Positions 11,116 to 20,632 are shown, counted from the first letter of the stretch. The stretch is DNA of 64,000 bases from JANOBD01 sp031411495 (GCA_031411495.1 JANOBD010000182.1:1-64000), one strand, 5' to 3'. Program-made: numbers and translations. The notes: a model not told the origin generated them from the letters alone.

Positions 11116-11601
11116 ATGACCGCAGCCCAACCACCGATTCAAACCGCCAGCGCCTGGCCAGTCCTGCTGACGGTATTCCTCTGGCTCGCCTGGCTTGGCG
11201 TGATCGTGGTTGCAGACTTTCTGGGCTTCATGATGTTCGCGTTTGCCGACTCTCCCGGATCGGCGAATGCCGCCAAGCTGATGATCGGTCCGATGTTCGT
11301 CTGGTTTGGCGTGACATTCGTCGCCGGCGTGTTCCTGCTCATCTTCAAGGGGTGGTGGCAGATACCGCTCGCGTTCGTCCTGGCGATCTCGCCGCCGTTC
11401 CTGGCCTTCGCGGGATACAACCTGCTTCACGGCGCTCGCGTGACCAACCCTTCCAACTCCGTATCCACCGCGCCGGCAACGCCCGCGATCCCAATGACCA
11501 TGCCACCCGGCGGATTCAGGCCGACGCCAACGTCCCAGCCGGACTTTCAAGCCATCATCCGCAGCGTGAACGAGCGAGCAACGACAAGGCCATCAAAATA
11601 G
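11116..11601 (+). CDS. Small membrane protein of unknown function
   Basis: 161 residues with about three hydrophobic segments (VLLTVFLWLAWLGVIVVADFL; IGPMFVWFGVTFVAGVFLLIF; IPLAFVLAISPPFLAFAGY), then a Pro/Thr/Ser-rich tail probably in the cytoplasm or cell envelope. I do not recognise the family. The start chosen is the ATG at 11116 with GGAG nine bases upstream; a TTG at 11062 is possible but adds a charged stretch before the first helix. It shares strand with the preceding transglutaminase-like gene. Confidence 0.6.
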   Translation: MTAAQPPIQTASAWPVLLTVFLWLAWLGVIVVADFLGFMMFAFADSPGSANAAKLMIGPMFVWFGVTFVAGVFLLIFKGWWQIPLAFVLAISPPFLAFAGYNLLHGARVTNPSNSVSTAPATPAIPMTMPPGGFRPTPTSQPDFQAIIRSVNERATTRPSK

Positions 11602-11636
11602 TCCTCATCTCAGTCCCGGCGGCTCGCACGTGGACA

Positions 11637-12512
11637 TCATGACTTTCCAAACAGCGTCGTCGCAATGCCGCTGACGCCCGGTTCCGCGCGGAACACCCCA
11701 CCGGCCTGCGGCAGCGATTTGAGCTTCTCGTCACTCGTGCCGATGCGCGCCGAGGTGATGTAGAGCTGATCGAGTTTCTCGCCGCCGAAGCAGCAGCTAG
11801 TGACGTTTTGCGCGGCGACGTCGATCTTCTCGATCACCCTTCCCGCCTTCGGATCGACGCAGAGGACGGCGTTGCCGGACCACATGGCCACCCACAGGTT
11901 GCCGGCGGCGTCGAAGCAGTGGCCGTCCGGATAGCCGGTGCCTTCGGGCATCTCGAACGCGACGCGACGGTTCGTGATCTCGCCGGCCTCGGCGCACCAG
12001 TCAAGCGCGTGGATCTTGCGCGTGGGCGTGTCGATGTAGTACATCACGCCGAGCTTCTCATCCCACGACAGGCCGTTGGACGTCGTCACTTCGTCGATGA
12101 CTTTCGTAACGGTGAGGTCGCGATCGACGCGGTAGAGCTTGCCGTGCTTCTTCTGGCCCTGCAGCCCCATCGTCCCCATGTACGCCCGGCCCGCAGGATC
12201 GGTCTTGCCGTCGTTGAAGCGCGTGGTGGCAGGATCGTGGTCTGCAGGACATTTGAGTAGCGTCGGCGACTGCCCGCTTTCGAATGCGAAGCGGGCGATG
12301 CCGCTGTTGAGTCCGAGCAGCCAGTCGCCATCGACGGTTGGAAGCGCGCAGCCGATGCGCTCACCGACGTCGACGGATTTCGTCTCACTCGTCATCGGAT
12401 CGAAACGGATCAGCTTTTTCGCTTCGATGTCGATGAAGAAGAGCTTGCCGTTGAGCCAGACCGGGCCTTCACCGAGGGTGCATTTGAGGTCGAGGATGCA
12501 TTCTGCCTTCAT
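11637..12512 (-). CDS. SMP-30/gluconolactonase family protein
   Basis: 291 residues, a six-bladed propeller lactonase of the SMP-30/regucalcin type, which hydrolyses sugar lactones such as gluconolactone using one divalent metal. The family's metal ligands can be placed: Glu15 in LGEGPVW, Asn in TTSNGLSWDE, and Asp in GYPDGHCFD. RFNDGKTDPAGRAYMGTMG is the other hallmark (substrate-side N-D-x-K/R-x-D). Cytoplasmic, no signal peptide. The substrate is not determined by sequence. It lies 135 bp downstream of glyQS, separated by repeat DNA. Confidence 0.9.
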   Translation of the reverse strand: MKAECILDLKCTLGEGPVWLNGKLFFIDIEAKKLIRFDPMTSETKSVDVGERIGCALPTVDGDWLLGLNSGIARFAFESGQSPTLLKCPADHDPATTRFNDGKTDPAGRAYMGTMGLQGQKKHGKLYRVDRDLTVTKVIDEVTTSNGLSWDEKLGVMYYIDTPTRKIHALDWCAEAGEITNRRVAFEMPEGTGYPDGHCFDAAGNLWVAMWSGNAVLCVDPKAGRVIEKIDVAAQNVTSCCFGGEKLDQLYITSARIGTSDEKLKSLPQAGGVFRAEPGVSGIATTLFGKS

Positions 12513-12551
12513 GATGACTCCTGCGCCCTGCGGGCTACCGCGAAACGCTTT

Positions 12552-12641
12552 TCCGCGAAGTCACGCGAAGGGGACGCGAAGTAAAAGAGAAGAGGCGCTC
12601 TGCGTACTCCTCTTCGTGATTCCTTCGCGTCCCTTCGCGGA
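12552..12641. repeat. Intergenic dyad repeat of CTTCGCG words
   Basis: CCGCGAAG and GGGACGCGAAG words at 12553-12581 are matched by their reverse complements CTTCGCGTCCCTTCGCGG at 12623-12640, around an A/G-rich centre. It fills the space between glyQS and the lactonase gene and may terminate glyQS transcription. Confidence 0.55.
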
Positions 12642-12647
12642 CAATTC

Positions 12648-14240
12648 TTACAGCTTCGCCTGGATGTACGCCTGCACTTTGTCGAGGTGGACGCGCTCCT
12701 GCGTGAGCGTATCCCGCTCGCGGATGGTAACGGTCTGATCGGTGAGCGTCTGCGTATCGATCGTCACGCAGAACGGCGTGCCGATCTCGTCCATGCGCGT
12801 GTAGCGCTTGCCGATCGACTGCTTGGCGTCGTATTCGCAGGTGAACTTGTTGCGCAGCTCGAGGTACAACTTGTTCGCGACCTCCGGCATGCCGTCCTTG
12901 TTCACGAGAGGGAAGATGCCCGCCTTGATCGGCGCCATCGACGGCTTGAACTTGAAGAACTCGAACTTCTCGACGCCGGCGCGGTTTTCGACCGTATACG
13001 CCTCGCAGAGCAGCACGAGCACCGCGCGCGTGAGGCCGGATGCCGGTTCGATCACGTTCGGGATGTAGCGCGACCGCTTCTTCACTTCATCGTCCGGCAC
13101 GCCTTCTGCTTTCAGACGGAGTTGCAGTTCCTGATCGAAGTAATCGAGCTTTGCGCCGCTGTGCTGCTGATGCTGCGTGAGATCGAAGCTGCCGCGATGG
13201 GCGATCCCTTCGAGTTCGCCGAAGTCGGGTGCGGTGAACGGATATTTGTATTCAATGTCGACGCACGCCTTGCTGTAGTGGGCCAGTTCGTCGCTCTCGT
13301 GATCGCGGAACTTCAGGTTCTCCGGCTTGATACCAAGGCTCAGCCACCACTTCATCCGCTCGTTTTTCCAGAACTCATACCATTGCAGCGCATTGTCCGG
13401 CGGGCAGAAGAACTCCATCTCCATCTGCTCGAACTCGCGGCTGCGGAAGATGAAGTTGCGCGGCGTGACTTCGTTGCGATAGCTCTTGCCGATCTGCGCG
13501 ATGCCGAACGGCACCTTCACGCGGGTCGTATCGAGCGCGTTCTTGTAGTTGGTGAAGATGCCCTGGGCCGTCTCCGGGCGGAGATAGACCTTGTTCTCCT
13601 CATCCTGGATCGGGCCGTTGTAGGAGATCATCATCATGTTGAACGGCCGCGGCTCGGTAAGCGTGCCGGCGGTCGTCGCATCGGGCCCGACGACTTGGGC
13701 CATCTGCTCGGACGTGAGCTTGGTGAACGGCACGAATTCCGTCGGCGGGATGACTTCGCCGCCGCCGGTCTTACGGGCAAGCTTGTCGATCCGCTTGACG
13801 AACAGATCGGCCGCATCGTCGCCGGAGAGGACGGAATAGACGCCGAGCGTGTCGACGTTTCCATTCTTGCGCTTCACCTGTGCGGTGGCGGTCCAGACGT
13901 GGTCGGCGCGGTAGCGGAGCTTGGTCTCGCGGTCGTCCACCATCGGATCGTTGAAGTTGGCGACGTGGCCGCTCGCAACCCACACTTTCGGGTGCTGGAT
14001 GATGGCACTGTCGAGGCCGACCATGTCGATCGGCGAACCATCCGGCCCGATCGGCGGACACTCGACCATGGCGTTCCACCAGTGGTCGCGGATGTTGTTC
14101 TTGAGCAGCACGCCGAGCGGGCCGTAATCCCAGAATCCGCGCAGGCCGCCGTAGATTTCCGAGGCCTGGTAGACGAAGCCCCGGCGCTTGGCGAGGGCGA
14201 CGATGGAATCCATGATGCTGGGGGTAGCGGGCGTAGACAT
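12648..14240 (-). CDS. glyQS: Glycyl-tRNA synthetase, single-chain type
   Basis: 530 residues. Class II synthetase charging tRNA-Gly with glycine, the homodimeric form rather than the two-gene alpha/beta form of E. coli. Recognised from GGLRGFWDYGPLG near residue 31, motif 2 region SYRNEVTPRNFIFRSREFEQ and the C-terminal anticodon-binding domain (RYTRMDEIGTPFCVTID). The start at 14240 is supported by GGAGATTGATC upstream; the frame stays open to 14318 but that stretch lacks similarity. Separated from rpsT by a 79-bp dyad repeat. Confidence 0.95.
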   Translation of the reverse strand: MSTPATPSIMDSIVALAKRRGFVYQASEIYGGLRGFWDYGPLGVLLKNNIRDHWWNAMVECPPIGPDGSPIDMVGLDSAIIQHPKVWVASGHVANFNDPMVDDRETKLRYRADHVWTATAQVKRKNGNVDTLGVYSVLSGDDAADLFVKRIDKLARKTGGGEVIPPTEFVPFTKLTSEQMAQVVGPDATTAGTLTEPRPFNMMMISYNGPIQDEENKVYLRPETAQGIFTNYKNALDTTRVKVPFGIAQIGKSYRNEVTPRNFIFRSREFEQMEMEFFCPPDNALQWYEFWKNERMKWWLSLGIKPENLKFRDHESDELAHYSKACVDIEYKYPFTAPDFGELEGIAHRGSFDLTQHQQHSGAKLDYFDQELQLRLKAEGVPDDEVKKRSRYIPNVIEPASGLTRAVLVLLCEAYTVENRAGVEKFEFFKFKPSMAPIKAGIFPLVNKDGMPEVANKLYLELRNKFTCEYDAKQSIGKRYTRMDEIGTPFCVTIDTQTLTDQTVTIRERDTLTQERVHLDKVQAYIQAKL

Positions 14241-14319
14241 GATCAATCTCCGAAGCGGCTGGCGGTTTCTCCGCCTATTGCTGGCGGGCCGGTCACAATA
14301 GTCGATTTGCCAAAACAAA

Positions 14320-14398
14320 GAAGTCGCGAGTCACAAGCCTGTGGGCCGCGAGCCCCACGGGGGGACTCGAAGCCTACGACTTGAAGACTCACGACTTC
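14320..14398. repeat. Long imperfect hairpin between rpsT and glyQS
   Basis: GAAGTCGCGAGTC (14320-14332) pairs with GACTCACGACTTC (14386-14398) with one mismatch, with further internal dyads (CAAG/CTTG, GTGGGGC-type). It lies just past the rpsT stop, so it could end that transcript; no U-run follows. Confidence 0.5.
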
Positions 14399-14425
14399 GG
14401 ATGCGATCTAACGAGGCCCGATCGC

Positions 14426-14710
14426 TCAGGCCTTCGTACCGGCGCCGGCCTTGAGCGTGTTGAGCTTCTTGGCCAGGCGGCTGCGCTTGCGGGCAGCGGT
14501 GTTCTTGTGAATGGTGTGCTTGGCGGCGGCACGGGCGAGACGGACGGTGACCGTCTGCAGCGCATCGGCAGCGACCTTCGCATCGCCCTTGGTGATTGCC
14601 GTCGTGAACGACTTCACATCGTTCTTCAGGAGCATCTTGCGATGACGATTTCGCGCATTGCGCTTCACATTCTGGCGAACGCGCTTCTTGGCGGACAAAC
14701 TATGAGCCAC
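14426..14710 (-). CDS. rpsT: 30S ribosomal protein S20
   Basis: 94 residues, all-helical and very basic, binding 16S rRNA at the 5' and 3' minor domains. Identified from AHSLSAKKRVRQNVKRNARN and the HTIHKNTAARKRSRLAKKLN end. Translation starts at a GTG with GAGGAG eight bases upstream. It appears to be a single-gene unit. Confidence 0.96.
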   Translation of the reverse strand: MAHSLSAKKRVRQNVKRNARNRHRKMLLKNDVKSFTTAITKGDAKVAADALQTVTVRLARAAAKHTIHKNTAARKRSRLAKKLNTLKAGAGTKA

Positions 14711-14954
14711 TTTTGGTCTCCTCGAACGATCAATTCTATTCCGTCACGTCAACAAAACGCGCCCGGCCCTTGCCGCAGCGCGAATTGGGAAAGATAGCAG
14801 TCGCGGCCCGTTTGTCCAGTGGCAAGCAACCTTCGACGATCCGAAATCGCCGCTAATGGAAGGCGAGTTTGACCGCTTCACCTATTTTGCCGTACGTTCT
14901 CTTGTCTCGGGGCCGGCAGCTCAGGGCCGGCAACGGATACAGGACAGGATCGGG

Positions 14955-16106
14955 ATGGCGAGTAAATCAATCCAATCCAAGGCTGGAGATAGCGTCCCGG
15001 CGGCGCTCATTCCTCGCCTCTCGGCCCTCCGACAACGCATGGCCGAACTGAAGCTGGACGCCTACCTGCTCACCCACGCTCCGGATATTGCCCAGTTCAC
15101 CGGCTTTTCCGGGCACGATTCGACGGCGCTCATCACCCCGACCGGCCAGACCGTCGTCACCGATAGCCGATATACCGAAGAACTCTCGCTCGCCGCCCCC
15201 CACGCCAGGCTCGTCCTGCGTACAAAATCGATGGCCGATGCCCTCACCCAGGCCATCGGCAAGGCCAAGTCGACCCGCATCGGCTTCGAGACCAATTTCA
15301 TCACCTACGGCCTCGTCGACGGCCTCAAGCGATCCCTCCGCAAGAGCGGCAAGTCGGCGGCGCTGGTGCCCGTGACCGACATGATGGTCACGCTGCGCAA
15401 GAACAAGGATTCCGACGAGATCGCCGCCATCCGAAAGGCGGTCGAGATCGCGGAGAAGGCGTTCCTCGAGGTCGTGTCGAAGGTAAAGCCGGGCGTCAGC
15501 GAGTCGGAACTCACTGGCAAGCTGATCCTGGCGATGCGGTCGCGCGGCGCATCGGATGCCGCGTTTCATCCGATCATCGCCACCGGTGCTCATTCATCGC
15601 TCCCGCATTATCGACCGGATGCGACGCCGGTCGCGAACGACGCCGCCCTGCTCGTCGACTGGGGCGCGATCTACCAGGGCTACCGCAGCGACCTGACGCG
15701 AACGGTTTTCATCGGCAAGCCGAACAGGAAGCTCGTCGAGATCTACAAGATCGTCCTCGAGGCGAATCTCGCCACCATCGACAAGCTCAAAGCCGGACTC
15801 AACTGCAAGGCGGCGGACGCAATCGCGCGGAAGATCATCACCCGGGCCGGCTACGGGAAGCAGTTCGGCCACGGACTTGGACACGGCATCGGGCGCGACA
15901 TTCACGAAGAGCCGCGGCTACATGCATCACGCGACAAGGATCACCTGCAGACCGGCAGCGTGGTGACCGTCGAGCCCGGAATTTACCTGCCTGGCATCGG
16001 CGGTGTACGGATCGAGGATGACGTGCTGATCACCGACACGGGCTGCGAAGTACTGAGCTCGCTGGAAAAGTCGCTGGACTCGGCGACGAGCATCGTTAGA
16101 GGCTAG
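14955..16106 (+). CDS. M24 family aminopeptidase (Xaa-Pro type)
   Basis: 383 residues; releases N-terminal residues, often next to proline, using two metal ions. The N-terminal creatinase-like domain is followed by the pita-bread domain. Metal ligands of the family are visible: Asp in DWGAIYQGYRSDLTRT, His in HGLGHGIGRDIHEEPRLH, Glu in VTVEPGIYLPGIGG and Glu in GVRIEDDVLIT. The ATG at 14955 (AGGA upstream) matches the usual length of about 360; the frame extends 33 codons further up without similarity. First gene of an apparent operon with accB, a DUF1569 gene and accC, an order (peptidase before accBC) common in bacteria. Confidence 0.92.
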   Translation: MASKSIQSKAGDSVPAALIPRLSALRQRMAELKLDAYLLTHAPDIAQFTGFSGHDSTALITPTGQTVVTDSRYTEELSLAAPHARLVLRTKSMADALTQAIGKAKSTRIGFETNFITYGLVDGLKRSLRKSGKSAALVPVTDMMVTLRKNKDSDEIAAIRKAVEIAEKAFLEVVSKVKPGVSESELTGKLILAMRSRGASDAAFHPIIATGAHSSLPHYRPDATPVANDAALLVDWGAIYQGYRSDLTRTVFIGKPNRKLVEIYKIVLEANLATIDKLKAGLNCKAADAIARKIITRAGYGKQFGHGLGHGIGRDIHEEPRLHASRDKDHLQTGSVVTVEPGIYLPGIGGVRIEDDVLITDTGCEVLSSLEKSLDSATSIVRG

Positions 16107-16180
16107 CGGCTCCGCCCTGGAGGCGCATGCCTCACACTGGAGAATGTGGCGCGGCGTTCAACGCCCGCCCATAAGGATCT

Positions 16181-16714
16181 ATGGCAAAGAAATCGAACAA
16201 GAACAAACCGACGTCGACCGCTCCGCAGAAGTTCGGCGGACCGATGGACCCATCGCTTCTCGAGCGCTTCGTCAAAATCATGAGCGAGAACGACGTCAGT
16301 TCTCTGGACGTGAGCGACGGGTCGCAGCGGGTCAGCCTGAAGCGCGGCCCGCAGCAGGTGATGGGGACCCAGAACGCCCCGATGTCCTACGCACCCGCGC
16401 CGGTGCCCGCATCGCCGGTCCCGGCCGCGGCGCTCAACGGCGGCGCGAAGTCCCAGGCGGACGACGACGAATCGGCCCTTAAGCCGATCAAGAGCCCGAT
16501 GGTGGGCACGTTCTATTCCGCACCGTCACCGGATGCCAAGCCATTCGTCCAGGTCGGCTCGACCGTGAACGAAGAGACCGACGTGTGCGTGATCGAGGCG
16601 ATGAAGGTGTTCAACAACATCAAGGCCGAAGCGCGCGGGACGATCGCCAAGGTCTGCGTGCAGAACGGTGATACCGTCGAGTTCGGGACCGTACTGTTCC
16701 TGGTCAAGCCATGA
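16181..16714 (+). CDS. accB: Biotin carboxyl carrier protein of acetyl-CoA carboxylase
   Basis: 177 residues. Carries biotin between the carboxylase (AccC) and the transcarboxylase (AccA/AccD) in the first step of fatty acid synthesis. N-terminal helix region, a Pro/Ala-rich linker (residues about 64-86), then the biotinyl domain with the modification site IEAMKVFN, biotinylated Lys142. AAGGATCT precedes the ATG. The stop overlaps the next start by 4 bp. Confidence 0.96.
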   Translation: MAKKSNKNKPTSTAPQKFGGPMDPSLLERFVKIMSENDVSSLDVSDGSQRVSLKRGPQQVMGTQNAPMSYAPAPVPASPVPAAALNGGAKSQADDDESALKPIKSPMVGTFYSAPSPDAKPFVQVGSTVNEETDVCVIEAMKVFNNIKAEARGTIAKVCVQNGDTVEFGTVLFLVKP

Positions 16715-17181
16715 GCGAAGTGACCGCCAAACCATCGCGGCGAATCGGGCTCTCGTTTGCAGACGAGGAAGCGGTGATCGCCGACATTCAACGGCTCCGA
16801 AAGGGCTACGTTCGCGCCGGAAGCTGGTCGCTGGCGCAGATCTGCGACCATCTCGACAAGGGCATTCAGCTGCGGATGAAGCCGGGGCCGTTCGAGCCGG
16901 ACACGCCTGAACAGGAGGCGCGCAAGGCGATGCGCAAGCAGATCCTGACAACCGGCGAACTTCCCGATGGGATCGCCGCGCCGGATTACATGCAGCCGCC
17001 CGCCGACTGCGCAGACAATTCCATCGACGCGTGCATCGCGCGGTTGCGCGAGTTCGCGGCGTTCAAAGGTCCGATCGCACCGCACCGACTCTTCGGACGT
17101 TTGCCAGAGGCGGATGCGCGCAGGCTCAACCTCATTCACTGCGCCCGACACCTCTCGTTCCTGACACCGACCCCTAATTAG
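16711..17181 (+). CDS. DUF1569-like protein inside the acc operon
   Basis: 156 residues, soluble. The pattern SWSLAQICDHLDKGIQLRM followed later by NLIHCARHLSFLTPTP fits DUF1569, a DinB/YfiT-like four-helix family in which separated His residues could bind a metal. Molecular function is unknown. Its ATG overlaps the accB stop (ATGA), and accC starts 15 bp after its end, so it is likely translated with the carboxylase genes. Whether it acts on the carboxylase is not shown. Confidence 0.75.
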   Translation: MSEVTAKPSRRIGLSFADEEAVIADIQRLRKGYVRAGSWSLAQICDHLDKGIQLRMKPGPFEPDTPEQEARKAMRKQILTTGELPDGIAAPDYMQPPADCADNSIDACIARLREFAAFKGPIAPHRLFGRLPEADARRLNLIHCARHLSFLTPTPN

Positions 17182-17196
17182 GCTCGAGCCAACCTT

Positions 17197-18543
17197 ATGT
17201 TTTCAAAGATCCTCATTGCCAACCGCGGCGAAATCGCCCTTCGCATTATCCGAGCCTGCAAAGAGCTCGGCGTACAGACGGCATGCGTTTACTCCACGGC
17301 TGACAGGGACGCCGCGTATCTCGACCTCGCCGACCAGAAGATCTGCATCGGTGACGCATCGCCCGCCTCGAGCTATCTCAACATTCCCAGCATCATGAGC
17401 GCGGCGGAAGTCGCGGATGTGGACGCGATCCACCCCGGCTACGGCTTCCTCTCAGAAAAGCACCACTTCGCCGAGATCGTGCGCAGCTGCAAGATCCAGT
17501 TCATTGGCCCGCCTGTCGAGGCCATGCTCGCGCTCGGCGACAAGGTTCAGTGCAAGAAGCTGGCGAAGAAGGCCAAAGTCCCGACCGTGCCCGGCTCGGA
17601 TGGCGCGATCGAGGACGAGAAGACCGCCATCGAACTCGCCGAGAAGATTGGTTACCCGCTCATCATCAAGGCCAGCGCCGGCGGCGGCGGCCGCGGGATG
17701 CGCGTGGCTCATAACGAAGTCTCGCTCCGCGCCGGATTGAAGCAGGCGGCGCTCGAAGCCGAAAACGCCTTCAAAGACCCGACCGTCTACATCGAGAAAT
17801 ACGTCGAGTATGGCCGCCACGTCGAGGTTCAGATCATCGCCGACCAGCACGGGAACGCCTGCCACCTTTACGAGCGCGACTGCTCGATGCAGCGGCGTCA
17901 CCAGAAGCTCGTCGAAGAATCACCCTGCCCGGTATTGAACCAGAAGACGCGCGAAGAGCTCTGTGCCAGTGCAGTGCGGCTCATCAAGGCGGCCGGCTAT
18001 TACAACGCCGGCACCGTCGAGTTTCTGCTCGACAAAGACCTGAATTACTACCTGCTGGAAGTGAACGCGCGCATCCAGGTCGAACATCCGGTGACCGAAG
18101 CCGTCACGGGGATCGACCTGATCAAGGAACAGATCCGTGTCGCGGCAGGCGAACACCTCAGCTTCAAGCAGAGCGATGTGAAAATCACCGGGCACGCGAT
18201 CGAGTGCCGGATCAACGCCGAAGACCCGGCGCGCAACTTCGCCCCGTTCCCGGGCGTCATCGAAAAGCTCCGTCTGCCCGGCGGCCTGGGCGTAAGGCTC
18301 GATTCTCACGTCTACGCCGGCTATCGCATCCCGCCGAACTACGACAGCATGATCGGCAAATTGATCGTGCATCGGCCCACGCGCGAAGAAGCAATCCTGA
18401 CGATGCGTCGCGCGCTGCAGGAGTTCTACATCGATCCGATTAAGACGACGATCCCGTTCCAGCTGCAGATCATGGACAACGAGTTCTTCCGTCGTGGCGA
18501 GGTCGACACGCGGTTCGTCGAACGGGTCATGCTCGCAAAATGA
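17197..18543 (+). CDS. accC: Biotin carboxylase subunit of acetyl-CoA carboxylase
   Basis: 448 residues, almost the E. coli length (449). ATP-grasp enzyme that carboxylates biotin on AccB. Signatures: FSKILIANRGEIALRIIRAC at the N-terminus, the glycine-rich lid KASAGGGGRGMR, and EVNARIQVEHPVTE in the catalytic core. No strong Shine-Dalgarno is seen, so translation may depend on coupling to the preceding gene. Convergent with the PilZ gene after 39 bp. Confidence 0.97.
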   Translation: MFSKILIANRGEIALRIIRACKELGVQTACVYSTADRDAAYLDLADQKICIGDASPASSYLNIPSIMSAAEVADVDAIHPGYGFLSEKHHFAEIVRSCKIQFIGPPVEAMLALGDKVQCKKLAKKAKVPTVPGSDGAIEDEKTAIELAEKIGYPLIIKASAGGGGRGMRVAHNEVSLRAGLKQAALEAENAFKDPTVYIEKYVEYGRHVEVQIIADQHGNACHLYERDCSMQRRHQKLVEESPCPVLNQKTREELCASAVRLIKAAGYYNAGTVEFLLDKDLNYYLLEVNARIQVEHPVTEAVTGIDLIKEQIRVAAGEHLSFKQSDVKITGHAIECRINAEDPARNFAPFPGVIEKLRLPGGLGVRLDSHVYAGYRIPPNYDSMIGKLIVHRPTREEAILTMRRALQEFYIDPIKTTIPFQLQIMDNEFFRRGEVDTRFVERVMLAK

Positions 18544-18582
18544 GCGGGATTGGCTTCGATCGAACCCGGGACGAAAGACGGA

Positions 18583-18981
18583 TCACGCGACGTTGATCAT
18601 CGCGTCATGCTCGAGCGCGAACTCGACGCCGGCGGTGAGCATCGGACGCAGGAGCTTGGCTTCGCGGCGGATCCAGACGACACGGGCGGGAATGATGTGC
18701 GGCCGACCAACGAGCGGGCCAACGCCGCCGAGCGTGCCGACATCAATGTGAATCGTGTCGCCTTCGTGGATGTGGTTCGAGGCTGGAATCTCGACCTTCA
18801 TGCCGGTCGAGCTCACATCGCGGCTGCGTCCCGCGGCGTGACGGCCGATCGCGAGGTCGATCACCTTCACGGGTCGGCAGATGCGTACGCGCGTTGCCGT
18901 GCGCCGCTCGATCATCATCCGATCGGTCAGCCCGATGGCATCGTCCAGCGCGTCATCGAAATGTGCGATCGTCATTGCCAT
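18583..18981 (-). CDS. PilZ domain protein
   Basis: 132 residues. A single PilZ-type beta barrel: RRTATRVRI supplies the RxxxR arm and RDVSSTGMKVEI the (D/N)xSxxG motif that bind cyclic di-GMP in the family. No other domain. The start at 18981 has GGGAG seven bases upstream; an in-frame ATG at 19005 has none. A GGDEF protein, a possible c-di-GMP source, lies at 53512-55008 but is not linked. Output partner unknown. Confidence 0.8.
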   Translation of the reverse strand: MAMTIAHFDDALDDAIGLTDRMMIERRTATRVRICRPVKVIDLAIGRHAAGRSRDVSSTGMKVEIPASNHIHEGDTIHIDVGTLGGVGPLVGRPHIIPARVVWIRREAKLLRPMLTAGVEFALEHDAMINVA

Positions 18982-19197
18982 GTTGCCACTCCCGAAGTTC
19001 CTCATTCATTATCGGAAGACGCTCGCCGAAAACTTTCGTCGCATGCGCTGCGAACTTCGATTTCAAACAAGAAATCGACGCTTTGTCCGATAATCTCGGT
19101 TGGCCTTTCTCTTCACAGCCGATCTGCGCCGCCGTAGACTCCCCGCAGGAGATAGAGGGCTCGCCCACCGAGAAGGGCTTGGCTCTTGTGCACGCGA

Positions 19198-20586
19198 ATG
19201 GATTCGCCAATCAATTCAAATCACTGGGGACGTCACGTCCATTTCATCGGGATCGGCGGCGCCGGCATGAGCGGGCTGGCGCGCGTGCTGCTCGACGCGG
19301 GCGCGATCGTGACCGGCTCCGACGCCAAACCCAACGAACAGACCGACGAACTCACCGTTCGCGGCGCGAAAATCACCTTCCAGCAGCGCGGTGAACTGAT
19401 CGGCAGCGACACGGCGCTCGTCGTCCGCACCGCCGCCGTCCGCGACGACAACCCTGAGTTCGAGTTCGCGAATCGCATCGGCATCCCGACGATGAAGTAC
19501 GCGCAGCTGCTCGGCGAGGTGATGGCGCAGCGCTTCGGCGTCGCCGTCGCCGGCACGCATGGGAAATCGACCACCACCGCCATGCTCTGCTATGCCCTGC
19601 TGCGCTGCGGCGCCGATCCGAGCTTCGTGGTCGGCGGAAACGTGAAGCAACTCGGCGGCGGTTCTCGCTCCGGGCACGGCCCGCACTTCGTCGCGGAGGC
19701 CTGCGAGTACGACCGCAGCTTCCACCAACTCCGCCCGCGCGTTGCCATCCTCAACAACATCGAGGCCGAACATCTCGACTGCTACGGCACGCTTGAGGCA
19801 CTCATCGAGTCGTTCAGGTCGTTTGCTCAACTCGTGCCGCACGATGGACTGGTGATCGGGCGCGGAGACGACCGAAACGTGGCCGCGTTACTGAAGTCCG
19901 TCGGACGTCCGTGCGAGACGTTTGGCATCGGCGAGTTCGACTGGTCGATCACGCCGACGCAGGTCCTGGGCGGCTGTCATCACGGCGAGATCAGTTACCG
20001 CGGCGAACGCGTCGCGACAATCCGGCCCGGCATTCCCGGAAAACATAACCTCCTGAACTGCACGTGCGCGCTCGCGGCCGCCCACGCGTGCGGCATGGAT
20101 CTGACCAAAGCCGCCGACGCGATCGGCCAGTTCACCGGCGTCGATCGTCGGATGACGGAACTCGGACAGTACAACGGCGCGATCGTCGTCGACGATTACG
20201 GACATCACCCGACCGAGGTGCGCGTCACGCTCGCCGCATTGCGTGAAAAATACCAGCCGCGCCGCCTGATCTGTGTGTTTCAGCCTCACCAGCATTCGCG
20301 GACGCGACTGCTTTTGGACGATTTCGCCGGCAGCTTTGAGAGCGCCGATGAGACCATCGTCCCGGAGATCTACGCCGTTCGGGACAGCGCGGCGGACAAG
20401 GCGGCCGTCAACAGCGGAATCCTCGTCGAGCGGATCAATCAGCACGGGTCGCGGGCGGTGCACGTCTCGACGTTCCCAGACGTCGTGGATCGACTGCGCA
20501 AGATGATCCGCAGCGGCGACGTCGTGGTGACCATGGGGGCGGGAAACGTCAATGAAATCGCCAGGCAGTTGGCGCAGACGGGCTGA
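19198..20586 (+). CDS. murC: UDP-N-acetylmuramate--L-alanine ligase
   Basis: 462 residues. Adds L-Ala to UDP-MurNAc in peptidoglycan precursor synthesis. Signatures: N-terminal VHFIGIGGAGMSGLARVLL, ATP loop GTHGKSTTTAML, central FVAEACEYDRSF and C-terminal VVDDYGHHPTEVRVTL, the Mur ligase order. Two starts are possible: ATG at 19198 or TTG at 19186, the latter better placed relative to GAAGGG. murB follows after 46 bp. Its presence supports a peptidoglycan wall in this organism. Confidence 0.96.
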   Translation: MDSPINSNHWGRHVHFIGIGGAGMSGLARVLLDAGAIVTGSDAKPNEQTDELTVRGAKITFQQRGELIGSDTALVVRTAAVRDDNPEFEFANRIGIPTMKYAQLLGEVMAQRFGVAVAGTHGKSTTTAMLCYALLRCGADPSFVVGGNVKQLGGGSRSGHGPHFVAEACEYDRSFHQLRPRVAILNNIEAEHLDCYGTLEALIESFRSFAQLVPHDGLVIGRGDDRNVAALLKSVGRPCETFGIGEFDWSITPTQVLGGCHHGEISYRGERVATIRPGIPGKHNLLNCTCALAAAHACGMDLTKAADAIGQFTGVDRRMTELGQYNGAIVVDDYGHHPTEVRVTLAALREKYQPRRLICVFQPHQHSRTRLLLDDFAGSFESADETIVPEIYAVRDSAADKAAVNSGILVERINQHGSRAVHVSTFPDVVDRLRKMIRSGDVVVTMGAGNVNEIARQLAQTG

Positions 20587-20632
20587 GCGTCTATAGACCA
20601 CAGGACAGCGTCTGTCGTCGAGCACAAAGGCC

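Noticed and set aside
12687..14384. 565-codon plus-strand open frame opposite glyQS
   Set aside because: Antisense shadow of a secure tRNA synthetase gene.
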